From NCBI GenBank assembly GCA_002390225.1, contig DGOW01000036.1, forward strand, positions 1 through 11,899: 11,899 nt of DNA, given 5' to 3'. This document shows positions 6,427 through 11,899 of this stretch, in pieces (position 1 is the first letter of the stretch; each line of letters opens with the position of its first letter). Source of the stretch: Gemmatimonadales bacterium UBA4456 (GTDB taxonomy: Bacteria; Gemmatimonadota; Gemmatimonadetes; Longimicrobiales; Gaopeijiaceae). The position numbers were made by a program, and so were the translations under genes. The notes under the pieces are model-generated. The model did no database searches, was not told the origin of the DNA, and saw only the letters and a list, made by a program, of their open reading frames with translations.

Positions 6427-6754
6427 AATACCCTCCCTCCTTAAGACATATCTGCATCTTGGATACCAGCCGATATTTTTCTCAATCGGTTCCTAACGTA
6501 CTCACTATCTCGCCTCACCCGAGTGCCAATTGCTCCGGACGGGCTGTTTGCATCAGGAATGGGCGGGAACGTTCTCGTCGGTGTGGACGTGGGCGCGCTT
6601 GCTAGCCTCGTCATCGGCCTGCCCACATTGTGCGATCGCGACTTAGAGGTTGCCCCCGACCATGTACCGCTGCAACCACCTGATCGATCAGATCTTGAGG
6701 AGTCGGATTCATGGCAGATCAATCTCGACCGGATAGGTTGCCACGCGGGCCTGA
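6427..6754. other. Stretch without a confident gene next to the integrase remnant
   Basis: Several short frames overlap here. On the minus strand one frame ends in TAA at 6441-6443, overlapping the ribosome site of the 170-aa gene. Its last 30 or so residues (VRRDSEYVRNRLRKISAGIQ) look natural, but its upstream half looks like an antisense shadow and no start is credible. A 33-codon minus-strand frame (6611-6712, MNPTPQDLIDQVVAAVHGRG) is plausible in composition but lacks a ribosome site. A 12-bp perfect palindrome, CTGATCGATCAG, sits at 6680-6691. The mixture of broken, natural-looking frames fits a decayed segment. Confidence 0.4.
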
Positions 6755-6784
6755 GCGCCAGCGCCAACAAGGTCCTGCCGGGGC

Positions 6785-6898
6785 CTGACGGCCATGATCG
6801 AGAAGAGGTACGGACACCTAGCCACAGTGAGGGACCGGAAGGCTGTCGTGGAGTTCTTGCCGAACCTCAACGAGCAGCCAAAACAGGTGCGCGTTTAG
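6785..6898 (+). pseudogene. C-terminal remnant of a tyrosine recombinase (phage-type integrase)
   Basis: The + frame here reads LTAMIEKRYGHLATV, then RDRKAVVEFLPNL, and stops at TAG 6896-6898. The segment MIEKRYGHL matches the end of tyrosine recombinases, where the catalytic Tyr sits in an (M/V)xxKxYxHL context; Y at codon 6806-6808 would be that nucleophile. Upstream the frame is closed by a TGA at 6752-6754 and no other integrase motif (R, HxxR) appears in any frame, so only the last 40 or so residues survive. It points toward the tRNA-Gly 3' end 86 bp away, the usual arrangement of an integrase at the edge of an element inserted in a tRNA gene. No other copy of the tRNA 3' end was found by eye to the left. 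Confidence 0.65.
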
Positions 6899-6900
6899 GC

Positions 6901-6922
6901 GTTTGTCACAGAGTTTGTCACA
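6901..6922. repeat. Tandem GTTTGTCACA repeat between integrase stub and tRNA
   Basis: Two perfect 10-bp copies of GTTTGTCACA (6901-6910 and 6913-6922) lie 12 bp apart, directly after the integrase stop and before the tRNA. Short direct repeats in this place often are arm-type binding sites of tyrosine recombinases or excisionases. This is inferred from position; no function is demonstrated. Confidence 0.45.
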
Positions 6923-6933
6923 AGACAGGCAGC

Positions 6934-6969
6934 AAAAAGCCCCGGAAGGACGCTAAGTCCAACCGGGGC
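6934..6969 (-). terminator. Rho-independent terminator of the tRNA-Gly gene
   Basis: GCCCCGG (6939-6945) pairs with CCGGGGC (6963-6969), and an inner stem GGAC/GTCC closes a 5-base loop. On the minus strand the stem is followed directly by TTTTT (6938-6934), the classic intrinsic terminator signature, 16 nt beyond the tRNA 3' end. It also guards the tRNA transcript from reading into the integrase remnant. Confidence 0.8.
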
Positions 6970-6984
6970 CTTCGCTTACCACAG

Positions 6985-7057
6985 AGCGGGAGACCGGGCT
7001 CGAACCGGCGACCCTCAGCTTGGGAAGCTGATGCTCTACCAACTGAGCTACTCCCGC
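6985..7057 (-). tRNA. tRNA-Gly(CCC)
   Basis: The 73 bases fold into a full cloverleaf on the minus strand: acceptor stem GCGGGAG/CTCCCGC, D arm GCTC-AGTTGGTA-GAGC, anticodon stem TCAGC/GCTGA with loop TTCCCAA, and T arm with TTCGAGC. The anticodon is CCC (complement of 7022-7024), reading GGG glycine codons. The discriminator is T, as usual for tRNA-Gly, and the 3' CCA is not encoded. An intrinsic terminator follows at once. Its 3' end faces an integrase remnant, so it probably served as an attachment site. A long + frame running across it is an artefact of its antisense. Confidence 0.95.
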
Positions 7058-7103
7058 GCGGCCGACAAATGTAGCGAGGGCCGTAGGGTGGTCAACAAGA
7101 AAC

Positions 7104-7133
7104 CGGGCGGCCCGGCCAAGGCCGAACCGCCCG
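7104..7133 (-). terminator. Terminator of the TPR lipoprotein gene
   Basis: CGGGCGG (7104-7110) pairs with CCGCCCG (7127-7133), and GGCC-TT-GGCC nests inside. The stem begins 25 nt past the lipoprotein stop. On the minus strand a moderately T-rich tract (GGTTTCTTGTT) follows, and pyrimidine-rich DNA flanks the other side, so it may work in both directions. It separates the lipoprotein transcript from the tRNA. Confidence 0.7.
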
Positions 7134-7158
7134 TCTCTTTCTTCCGGTTTGGCTCAGG

Positions 7159-8568
7159 TCAGTTGACCCGATAACCATACCCACCGACCTGCTCTGCGGA
7201 GTCGAACTGGATACTGAAGACCTGAGCCATATCGGCCCCACCCATTGTCACGGTCTCGGTAACCGAGCCGATCGGGGTGCCGTCACTCGCGTAGAATGTG
7301 AAACGAAGGGTCACCCTCTCGCCCTGATCCATCGTCTTGTTCACGACTGAGCCGTTGACCTCTGCACCACCGTTGCCGAAGCGCATCAGCTGGAGGTCGT
7401 TGACGATGAACTCGAGCGCTTCAACGGCCTGGATGGCCTCCTGAGTCGTCTCCGCGTCACCATTCTGGTTGGCAGACTGCGCGAGAATCAGCCAGCCGTT
7501 TTGCCCTGAGGGGTCGAGATCGATCCAGCGCTCCGCAACTACCGGCAGTTCGGTGTAAGCCGAATCCAGCTGGAGCGAACGAGCCCACATCTCGATGGCA
7601 TCACGGTCGTTTACGCTCGCGGTCGCCGCGTTCCCGAAGGCCCTGGCCGCGTTCCCGTAGTCGTTCGACTGGTAAAAGCCGACGCCGATGGAGAACAGTG
7701 TCTCGGAATCGAGGCCGGGCATGTCCATCATCTCGAGGTACACGGAGGTCGCCTCGGTCTCGCTCCCCATCTCCATGAGAATGGCGGCGAGGCCCCGCTT
7801 CAGTTCGACGTCATCAGGGTTGGCGGCGGACATTTGACGATAGGTGCCCACTGCCTCTTCGAACCGTCCGGCATCCGCCAGTACCTGTGCCCGAAGCAAT
7901 GGGAGCGGCTCAAGCTGCTCCTCCCAGCTCGCTGCCGTCGCCGAGTCGGCCTGCATCATCGTCTCGGAGCCGGCGAACGCGAGCGCGGCATTGAGGTTCT
8001 CGATGGCCGCGTCGTGCTCGCGAAGTTGCGCGTAGATCTGACCCAGAGTCACCATGACTTCCGGACGGCCCTGGTAGATATCGTTCGCATATTCGAAGTA
8101 CTGAGCTGCCGATTCGTAGTCACCGGACTGCACATACGGCGTCGCTTCCTGATACAGATCGATCCACGCTCGCTCGCGAACCGAGACGAGGTCGAACTCG
8201 TACAACGGCCGTAACTCGATCGCCTGATCGAAGTACTCACCGGCATCCGTATACTCGTCGGTGCCGATCGACGCGACACCGGCCAGCCGGTAAGCCAGCG
8301 GGTTGAGCGTGTCTTCCTGAATCGCGAGCTCGGCGAACTGCCTGGCCTGCGCGTACAGCTGCGCGGCTTCGGCGGGATCAGTGGCCTCTTCGGCTGCCTC
8401 AATGGCGTCTTCAGCAGAACGCGTGTTGTCCGTGTTGCGCGGGTTCAGCCCAGCCGAACCGCCACCGATGCTCGACATGCCACCACCACCGCCGCCACCA
8501 CCCGATGCGCAGCCGGTCAGGGCGAAACCGAACACCATCGCCAGGACGAGTCCGAAACGGATCTTCAT
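7159..8568 (-). CDS. TPR-repeat lipoprotein, paralog of the exported TPR protein at 3195
   Basis: The start is the ATG at 8566-8568 because GGAGG lies 8 nt upstream. A longer frame from 8592 would place that ribosome site inside the gene and spoil the signal peptide. The 469-aa product opens MKIRFGLVLAMVFGFALTGC; LTGC (17-20) is a lipobox, so Cys20 should be lipidated and the protein anchored to a membrane. A run of eight glycines (23-30) makes a flexible tether. TPR-like units span about 65-385 (DEYTDAGEYFDQAIEL, GDYESAAQYFEYA, GRFEEAVGTYRQM, NDYGNAARAFGNA). Residues 400-469 (GSVVNKT, RFTFYASDGTPIGSV, QFDSAEQV) match the C-terminal beta domain of the other protein. It is probably a periplasm-facing scaffold. 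Shared blocks such as RPLYEF/YPLYEF, QNGWLI and NDRDAIEMWARSL/TDRDALEMWARSL show common descent. Confidence 0.9.
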   Translation of the reverse strand: MKIRFGLVLAMVFGFALTGCASGGGGGGGGMSSIGGGSAGLNPRNTDNTRSAEDAIEAAEEATDPAEAAQLYAQARQFAELAIQEDTLNPLAYRLAGVASIGTDEYTDAGEYFDQAIELRPLYEFDLVSVRERAWIDLYQEATPYVQSGDYESAAQYFEYANDIYQGRPEVMVTLGQIYAQLREHDAAIENLNAALAFAGSETMMQADSATAASWEEQLEPLPLLRAQVLADAGRFEEAVGTYRQMSAANPDDVELKRGLAAILMEMGSETEATSVYLEMMDMPGLDSETLFSIGVGFYQSNDYGNAARAFGNAATASVNDRDAIEMWARSLQLDSAYTELPVVAERWIDLDPSGQNGWLILAQSANQNGDAETTQEAIQAVEALEFIVNDLQLMRFGNGGAEVNGSVVNKTMDQGERVTLRFTFYASDGTPIGSVTETVTMGGADMAQVFSIQFDSAEQVGGYGYRVN

Positions 8569-8705
8569 CCGGGTTCCCTCCATTGGAGTCATTTGCTGGG
8601 TAGACGGAATAACCTAGGGAGGGCCGAAAAGAGCGCCAAGACCCCGTGTTTCAGGGCTTCCAGACATTCAGACGTGGTACATATTGCGAGACGTATTTGT
8701 TGCAA

Positions 8706-8747
8706 GGTTCCTGCCAGAACCGCGCTGCCACCTGAGCACCGCGCTCA
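8706..8747 (-). terminator. Two adjacent hairpins after uvrC, possible termination region
   Basis: In the gap after uvrC, TGAGC (8733-8737) pairs with GCTCA (8743-8747) and GGTTC (8706-8710) pairs with GAACC (8717-8721). Neither is followed by a long T-run on the minus strand. They could slow or end the murJ-uvrC transcript before the lipoprotein gene, whose own promoter should lie nearby; no good -35/-10 pair was found. Confidence 0.3.
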
Positions 8748-8765
8748 CGGAACCCGAGGTGCGTG

Positions 8766-10592
8766 TCAGCGGCCCAGATACGTAAGGATTCGGCTCGCGA
8801 GCGCTTCTGAAAAGCCTGGCACACGTGCGATTTCCTCTCGTGTGGCCTCTTTCACCCCGCGCAGGGAGCCAAACCGGCGGAGCAGAACCTGCTGCTTCTT
8901 TGGCCCAACACCCGGGATGTCACCGAGGTCCGATCTGAGGGTTCGTTTGCTACGCAGCTTTCTGTTGTAACGGACAGCGAAGCGGTGCGCCTCGTCACGG
9001 GCACGCTGCAGGAGGTGTAGCGCACGATGTCTTCGGTCGAGTCGCACGGGGTCACGGCGACCCGGCATGAATACCTCCTCCTCTTTCTTAGCGAGGGCGA
9101 TGACTGCGACATCAGAGAGACCGAGTGCCTCGAGCGCGGCAACAGACGCCGAAAGCTGGCCCTTGCCACCGTCGATGACCGCCAGATCCGGGATGGGCTT
9201 GCCGTCATCCACTGCGCGTCGGAAATACCGGCCGACCACTTCTCCCATCGAACGGAAGTCGTCGTTACCCCACCCCCCTTTGACACGCATGTGACGGTAC
9301 ATCGCCCGCCGAGGCTCTCCGTTCTCGAACACGACCGCGCTACCTACAACCTCGGTTCCCTGAATATGCGAGATGTCGAAGCACACCATGAGCCGGGGGA
9401 CGACTTTGAGATCGAGTTCGTCCTGCAAGCGGAAGAGTGCCTCCTCCGCACGGTCCGATGCGTACGCCAGCGCAGTCACCCGGTCCTCGAGAATCTGACG
9501 GGCGTTTTGCTGTGCCAGCTCGATCAGTCTGGCCTTCTCGCCTCGTAACGGCACGGATACCTGCACGGTCCGCCCTGCGGCATCCGTGAGAATCTCCTCC
9601 AGCAACGAGCGATCCTCGAAATCGTCGGAGAGCAGGACCTGCCTGGGGAGATCGCCCATGGTCACATCGCCGGCGCTCAGGTAATGCCGAGACACCAGGG
9701 AACTGATCACGTCAGCGTCGGACTCCTCCATGATCTTCCCGAAGCGCTGCGATTCCCTTCCCAGCAAGAGGCCAGCGCGGACCTTCAGCACGACCCCGGC
9801 ACCGAGATCACCGTCTCGAGCGATCGCCACAACGTCAAAATTGCCGCCCTGTGCCTTATGGACTCGTTGCTGGCTGGCCAGACTGTCGAGGCCGGCGAGC
9901 ACATCCCGCATGGTCGCCGCACGCTCGAAGTCGAGGGCAGCCGAGGCCTCCTGCATCCGGTCCTCGATCTCGGCCCGTAATTCCTCCGTCTCACCTTCGA
10001 GAATCCTCAGGATCTCGTCGATCATCTCCCGGTACTCGGCCTCGCTCTGCAAGCCCACACACGGCGCCTTGCAACGCCCGATGTGGTAGTCCAGGCAGGC
10101 CCGCTCGGGAGCATCCTTCGGGAGGTCGTAGCGACAGGACCGAACCGTGTGGAGTCTTTTGATCAGCTCGAGCGCCTGCCGCATCGGCCCGACCGACGTA
10201 TACGGCCCGAAGTAGCGACTCCGGTCGTTGACGACCCTGCGTGTGACAAAGACCCGAGGGAACGGCTCGTGGACGGTCACCTTGATGTAGGGGTACTTCT
10301 TGTCATCCCGCAGCAGAATGTTGAAGCGCGGTCGGTGCTCTTTAATGAGGTTGGCCTCGAGGATCAGCGCCTCGCTCTCACTCCCTACGACAATCGTCTC
10401 CACATCATCTATGAGCTTCACCAGCTTGCGGTTCTTCGCCGAGAGGTCCGCCTCGCGCTGGAAGTAGCTGCGCACACGCGGGCGTAGCACCTTCGCCTTC
10501 CCGACGTACAACACCTGATTTCGATCGTCGCGGAAGAGGTAGACACCTGGTCTCGTCGACAGCTGCGCCAGCCGCTCCTTGGTGACCTTCAC
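8766..10592 (-). CDS. uvrC: UvrABC excinuclease subunit C
   Basis: The 608 residues match the usual UvrC length and order. A GIY-YIG nuclease domain (GVYLF 16-20, LYVGKAK 28-34, Arg39, Glu79 in LEANLIK) makes the 3' incision. A cysteine cluster follows (C153, C166, C174, C178) at the spacing of the iron-sulfur cluster ligands reported for UvrC. A UVR motif at about 205-240 (ALDFERAATMRDVLAGLDSL) contacts UvrB. The RNase H-like domain with D406 in CFDISHIQGTE, D474 in VIDGGKGQL and H536 in ARDEAHRFA makes the 5' incision. A helix-hairpin-helix pair ends the protein (IPGVGPKKQQVLLRRFGS, VPGFSEALASRIL). It acts with UvrA and UvrB in nucleotide excision repair in the cytoplasm. The GTG start is one base after the murJ stop with AAGG inside the murJ end, so translation is probably coupled. 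Confidence 0.98.
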   Translation of the reverse strand: MKVTKERLAQLSTRPGVYLFRDDRNQVLYVGKAKVLRPRVRSYFQREADLSAKNRKLVKLIDDVETIVVGSESEALILEANLIKEHRPRFNILLRDDKKYPYIKVTVHEPFPRVFVTRRVVNDRSRYFGPYTSVGPMRQALELIKRLHTVRSCRYDLPKDAPERACLDYHIGRCKAPCVGLQSEAEYREMIDEILRILEGETEELRAEIEDRMQEASAALDFERAATMRDVLAGLDSLASQQRVHKAQGGNFDVVAIARDGDLGAGVVLKVRAGLLLGRESQRFGKIMEESDADVISSLVSRHYLSAGDVTMGDLPRQVLLSDDFEDRSLLEEILTDAAGRTVQVSVPLRGEKARLIELAQQNARQILEDRVTALAYASDRAEEALFRLQDELDLKVVPRLMVCFDISHIQGTEVVGSAVVFENGEPRRAMYRHMRVKGGWGNDDFRSMGEVVGRYFRRAVDDGKPIPDLAVIDGGKGQLSASVAALEALGLSDVAVIALAKKEEEVFMPGRRDPVRLDRRHRALHLLQRARDEAHRFAVRYNRKLRSKRTLRSDLGDIPGVGPKKQQVLLRRFGSLRGVKEATREEIARVPGFSEALASRILTYLGR

Positions 10593-10593
10593 G

Positions 10594-11899
10594 TCAGCCT
10601 TTCGCCAGACGGATCGGCATCTTCAACCCAAGTGCGACCCCTGCCCCGAAGTACACGACCCCGAACGGCACGAACGAGGCGATGGCCACAACCGCGGGAT
10701 GCCAGGAGGGAAGCAGCAACTGGACGCCGACACCGGCGAGCGCCGCGCACGCGGCGGCCAGAGTCATACGGATAACGCTCGCCCCCGCAGCACTGTGGGG
10801 GCCGATTCGGCGGTTGAGGGCCCGGCGCAGCATCAGGTACTCGATCCACGCCCCTGAACTGGATCCGAGCGCTAGCCCAGCCGCTCCGAGACGCAGCGTC
10901 GAGAAGCCAAATTGATCGGCTGGAACCATGGCTGCGAACCCCACGCTGATCGAGATGAACACGCGCAGATACGCCAGGTTCGCAGGCGTTCTCGTATCGC
11001 GAAGCGCATAAAAGGCGGACGAGAGCACTCGTGACGACGCCGAAGCCGGCAACCCGAGCGCGTACATCGAGAGCACGCCCCAAGTGATCAGCATTTGCGC
11101 CTCCCCGAAGGCTCCCGTCTGGTAAAGCGCCCCTACCACGAGATCGCCCAGTGCGAGGTATCCGATCGCCGACGGGATCAGGAAGAAGAGCGCCCGTTCG
11201 AGCGACTGCGCGATCCGTTCGGCCAAAACGGCCCGGTCTTGCCTGCGCATGCGTGACAGCTCGGGAAGCTCGGCAGCGGCCACACCCGTTCCGAAGAGCG
11301 AGATCGGCAGATTGCTGAACGTCTGGGCATACCCCATCACCGCAACCGCACCCGGCATAAGACGCCCCGCAAGAATCATGTCGATCCAGCCGCTGATGTT
11401 CACGATTCCGCGAGCGCTGACGACCGGTATGAAGTTGCGCACAGCCTCGGCCACGCCCGGTACCCCTCGCCCCAGCGAGAGACGCATGCCCCGCACATGA
11501 CGTATGAGGAATGGCACCTGAACGAGTAGCGTGAGCACACCCCCGATCAGAGCACCCCAGGCCAGCGTCACCACCAGCGGACGGCCGTCGAGCCCCCAAT
11601 ACAGGGCGCCTCCGACCATGGCCGTAATCATGGCAATGTTCCAGAACACCGGTGCCACAAACGAAATGAAGAACGTCCGGTGACTGTTCAGAATTCCAAG
11701 CGCCCACGCCGATATCACGAAGAGTCCGGTCATGGGGAAGAGAATCCTCACGAGCAGTACGGTGAGGTCCCGGGTTTCGGGGGTCCACGCAGGGAAGAAC
11801 GCCCCCACCAGGATCGGTGCCAGCGCGATCCCCCCGAGCGCCATCGAACCGGCTAGCACCACCAGAATCCCGAGTGCCGCACCGGCGAACCGAGCTGCG
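10594..11899 (-). CDS. murJ: Lipid II flippase MurJ (MviN family), 5'-truncated at the window edge
   Basis: The frame is open to the right edge, so the N-terminus (about the first 80-100 residues) is outside; 434 residues remain. A GTG at 11860-11862 is not the real start, because the residues before it (ARFAGAALGIL) continue the family helix. MurJ/MviN features are the repeated hydrophobic helices and the conserved RILFPMTGLFVISAWALGIL followed by NSHRTFFISFVAPVFWNIAM. Also typical are the SLFGTGVAAAELPELSR region and YALRDTRTPANLAYLR. MurJ is an integral inner-membrane transporter that flips lipid II to the periplasmic face for peptidoglycan synthesis. The gene ends TGA at 10594-10596, one base before uvrC, and the two are almost certainly one transcript. 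Confidence 0.96.
   Translation of the reverse strand, partial: AARFAGAALGILVVLAGSMALGGIALAPILVGAFFPAWTPETRDLTVLLVRILFPMTGLFVISAWALGILNSHRTFFISFVAPVFWNIAMITAMVGGALYWGLDGRPLVVTLAWGALIGGVLTLLVQVPFLIRHVRGMRLSLGRGVPGVAEAVRNFIPVVSARGIVNISGWIDMILAGRLMPGAVAVMGYAQTFSNLPISLFGTGVAAAELPELSRMRRQDRAVLAERIAQSLERALFFLIPSAIGYLALGDLVVGALYQTGAFGEAQMLITWGVLSMYALGLPASASSRVLSSAFYALRDTRTPANLAYLRVFISISVGFAAMVPADQFGFSTLRLGAAGLALGSSSGAWIEYLMLRRALNRRIGPHSAAGASVIRMTLAAACAALAGVGVQLLLPSWHPAVVAIASFVPFGVVYFGAGVALGLKMPIRLAKG

Noticed and set aside
6441..6770. A 109-codon minus-strand frame ending at the ribosome site of the 170-aa gene
   Set aside because: The upstream half (SAPTSTPTRTFPPIPDANSP) is typical of an antisense shadow, and no start has a ribosome site. 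The natural-looking last 30 residues are noted under the stretch 6427-6754.
6523..7074. A 183-codon + strand frame running through the tRNA region
   Set aside because: Its C-terminal third (PGSNRRPSAWEADALPTELL) is the familiar antisense translation of a tRNA-Gly, and the frame also crosses the integrase stub out of frame. The N-terminal part has no ribosome site.
8569..8592. N-terminal extension of the TPR lipoprotein (MTPMEGTR)
   Set aside because: The GGAGG ribosome site lies inside this extension, and the lipoprotein signal peptide is well formed only from the ATG at 8568.
10589..11788. A 399-codon minus-strand frame overlapping murJ
   Set aside because: It is an out-of-frame shadow of murJ, rich in Arg, Gly and His, with no domain; the murJ frame matches a known family throughout.
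1..11899. CRISPR arrays, insertion sequences and complete defence systems
   Set aside because: No regularly spaced repeats, no transposase with terminal inverted repeats, and no recognisable nuclease, toxin-antitoxin or retron genes were found on either strand.

Overview
The window is about 60% G+C and looks like a Gram-negative chromosome. It encodes a lipid II flippase, a lipobox lipoprotein, a Sec-exported TPR protein and a MotA/TolQ/ExbB-like channel protein. GTG starts are common. The pair of large exported TPR proteins and the overall style are reminiscent of Gemmatimonadota or a related environmental lineage, but this is a weak inference because no lineage marker is present.

Layout, left to right. 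The + strand opens with the 3' end of an M23 metallopeptidase gene that carries two C-terminal SH3-like domains (1-522). It converges on a minus-strand pair: a 39-aa ORF (942-1061) 4 nt upstream of a 131-aa three-helix MotA/TolQ/ExbB-like protein (542-937). Next come a CPA1-type Na+/H+ antiporter with a TrkA-like cytosolic region (1216-3006) and an exported TPR protein (3195-4571), both minus strand. Their upstream regions share a near-identical -10-like element. The stretch 4.6-7.0 kb is an accessory patch with an 84-aa membrane protein, an orphan reading frame, a 56-aa single-helix protein with a strong ribosome site, a markedly AT-rich 170-aa membrane protein, and the C-terminal stub of a tyrosine recombinase. 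The stub ends 86 bp short of the 3' end of a tRNA-Gly(CCC) gene, which points to a decayed insertion at the tRNA. Beyond the tRNA lies a TPR lipoprotein (7159-8568) that is colinear with the TPR protein at 3195-4571. The right end holds uvrC and the 3' part of murJ, separated by a single nucleotide.

Functionally, murJ, the M23 hydrolase and the TPR lipoprotein concern the envelope, uvrC DNA repair, and the antiporter ion and pH homeostasis. No complete undescribed multi-gene system could be shown. The most interesting part is the tRNA-linked accessory patch lying between two diverged tandem TPR paralogs, together with two small genes shorter than usual ORF cut-offs (56 and 39 aa).
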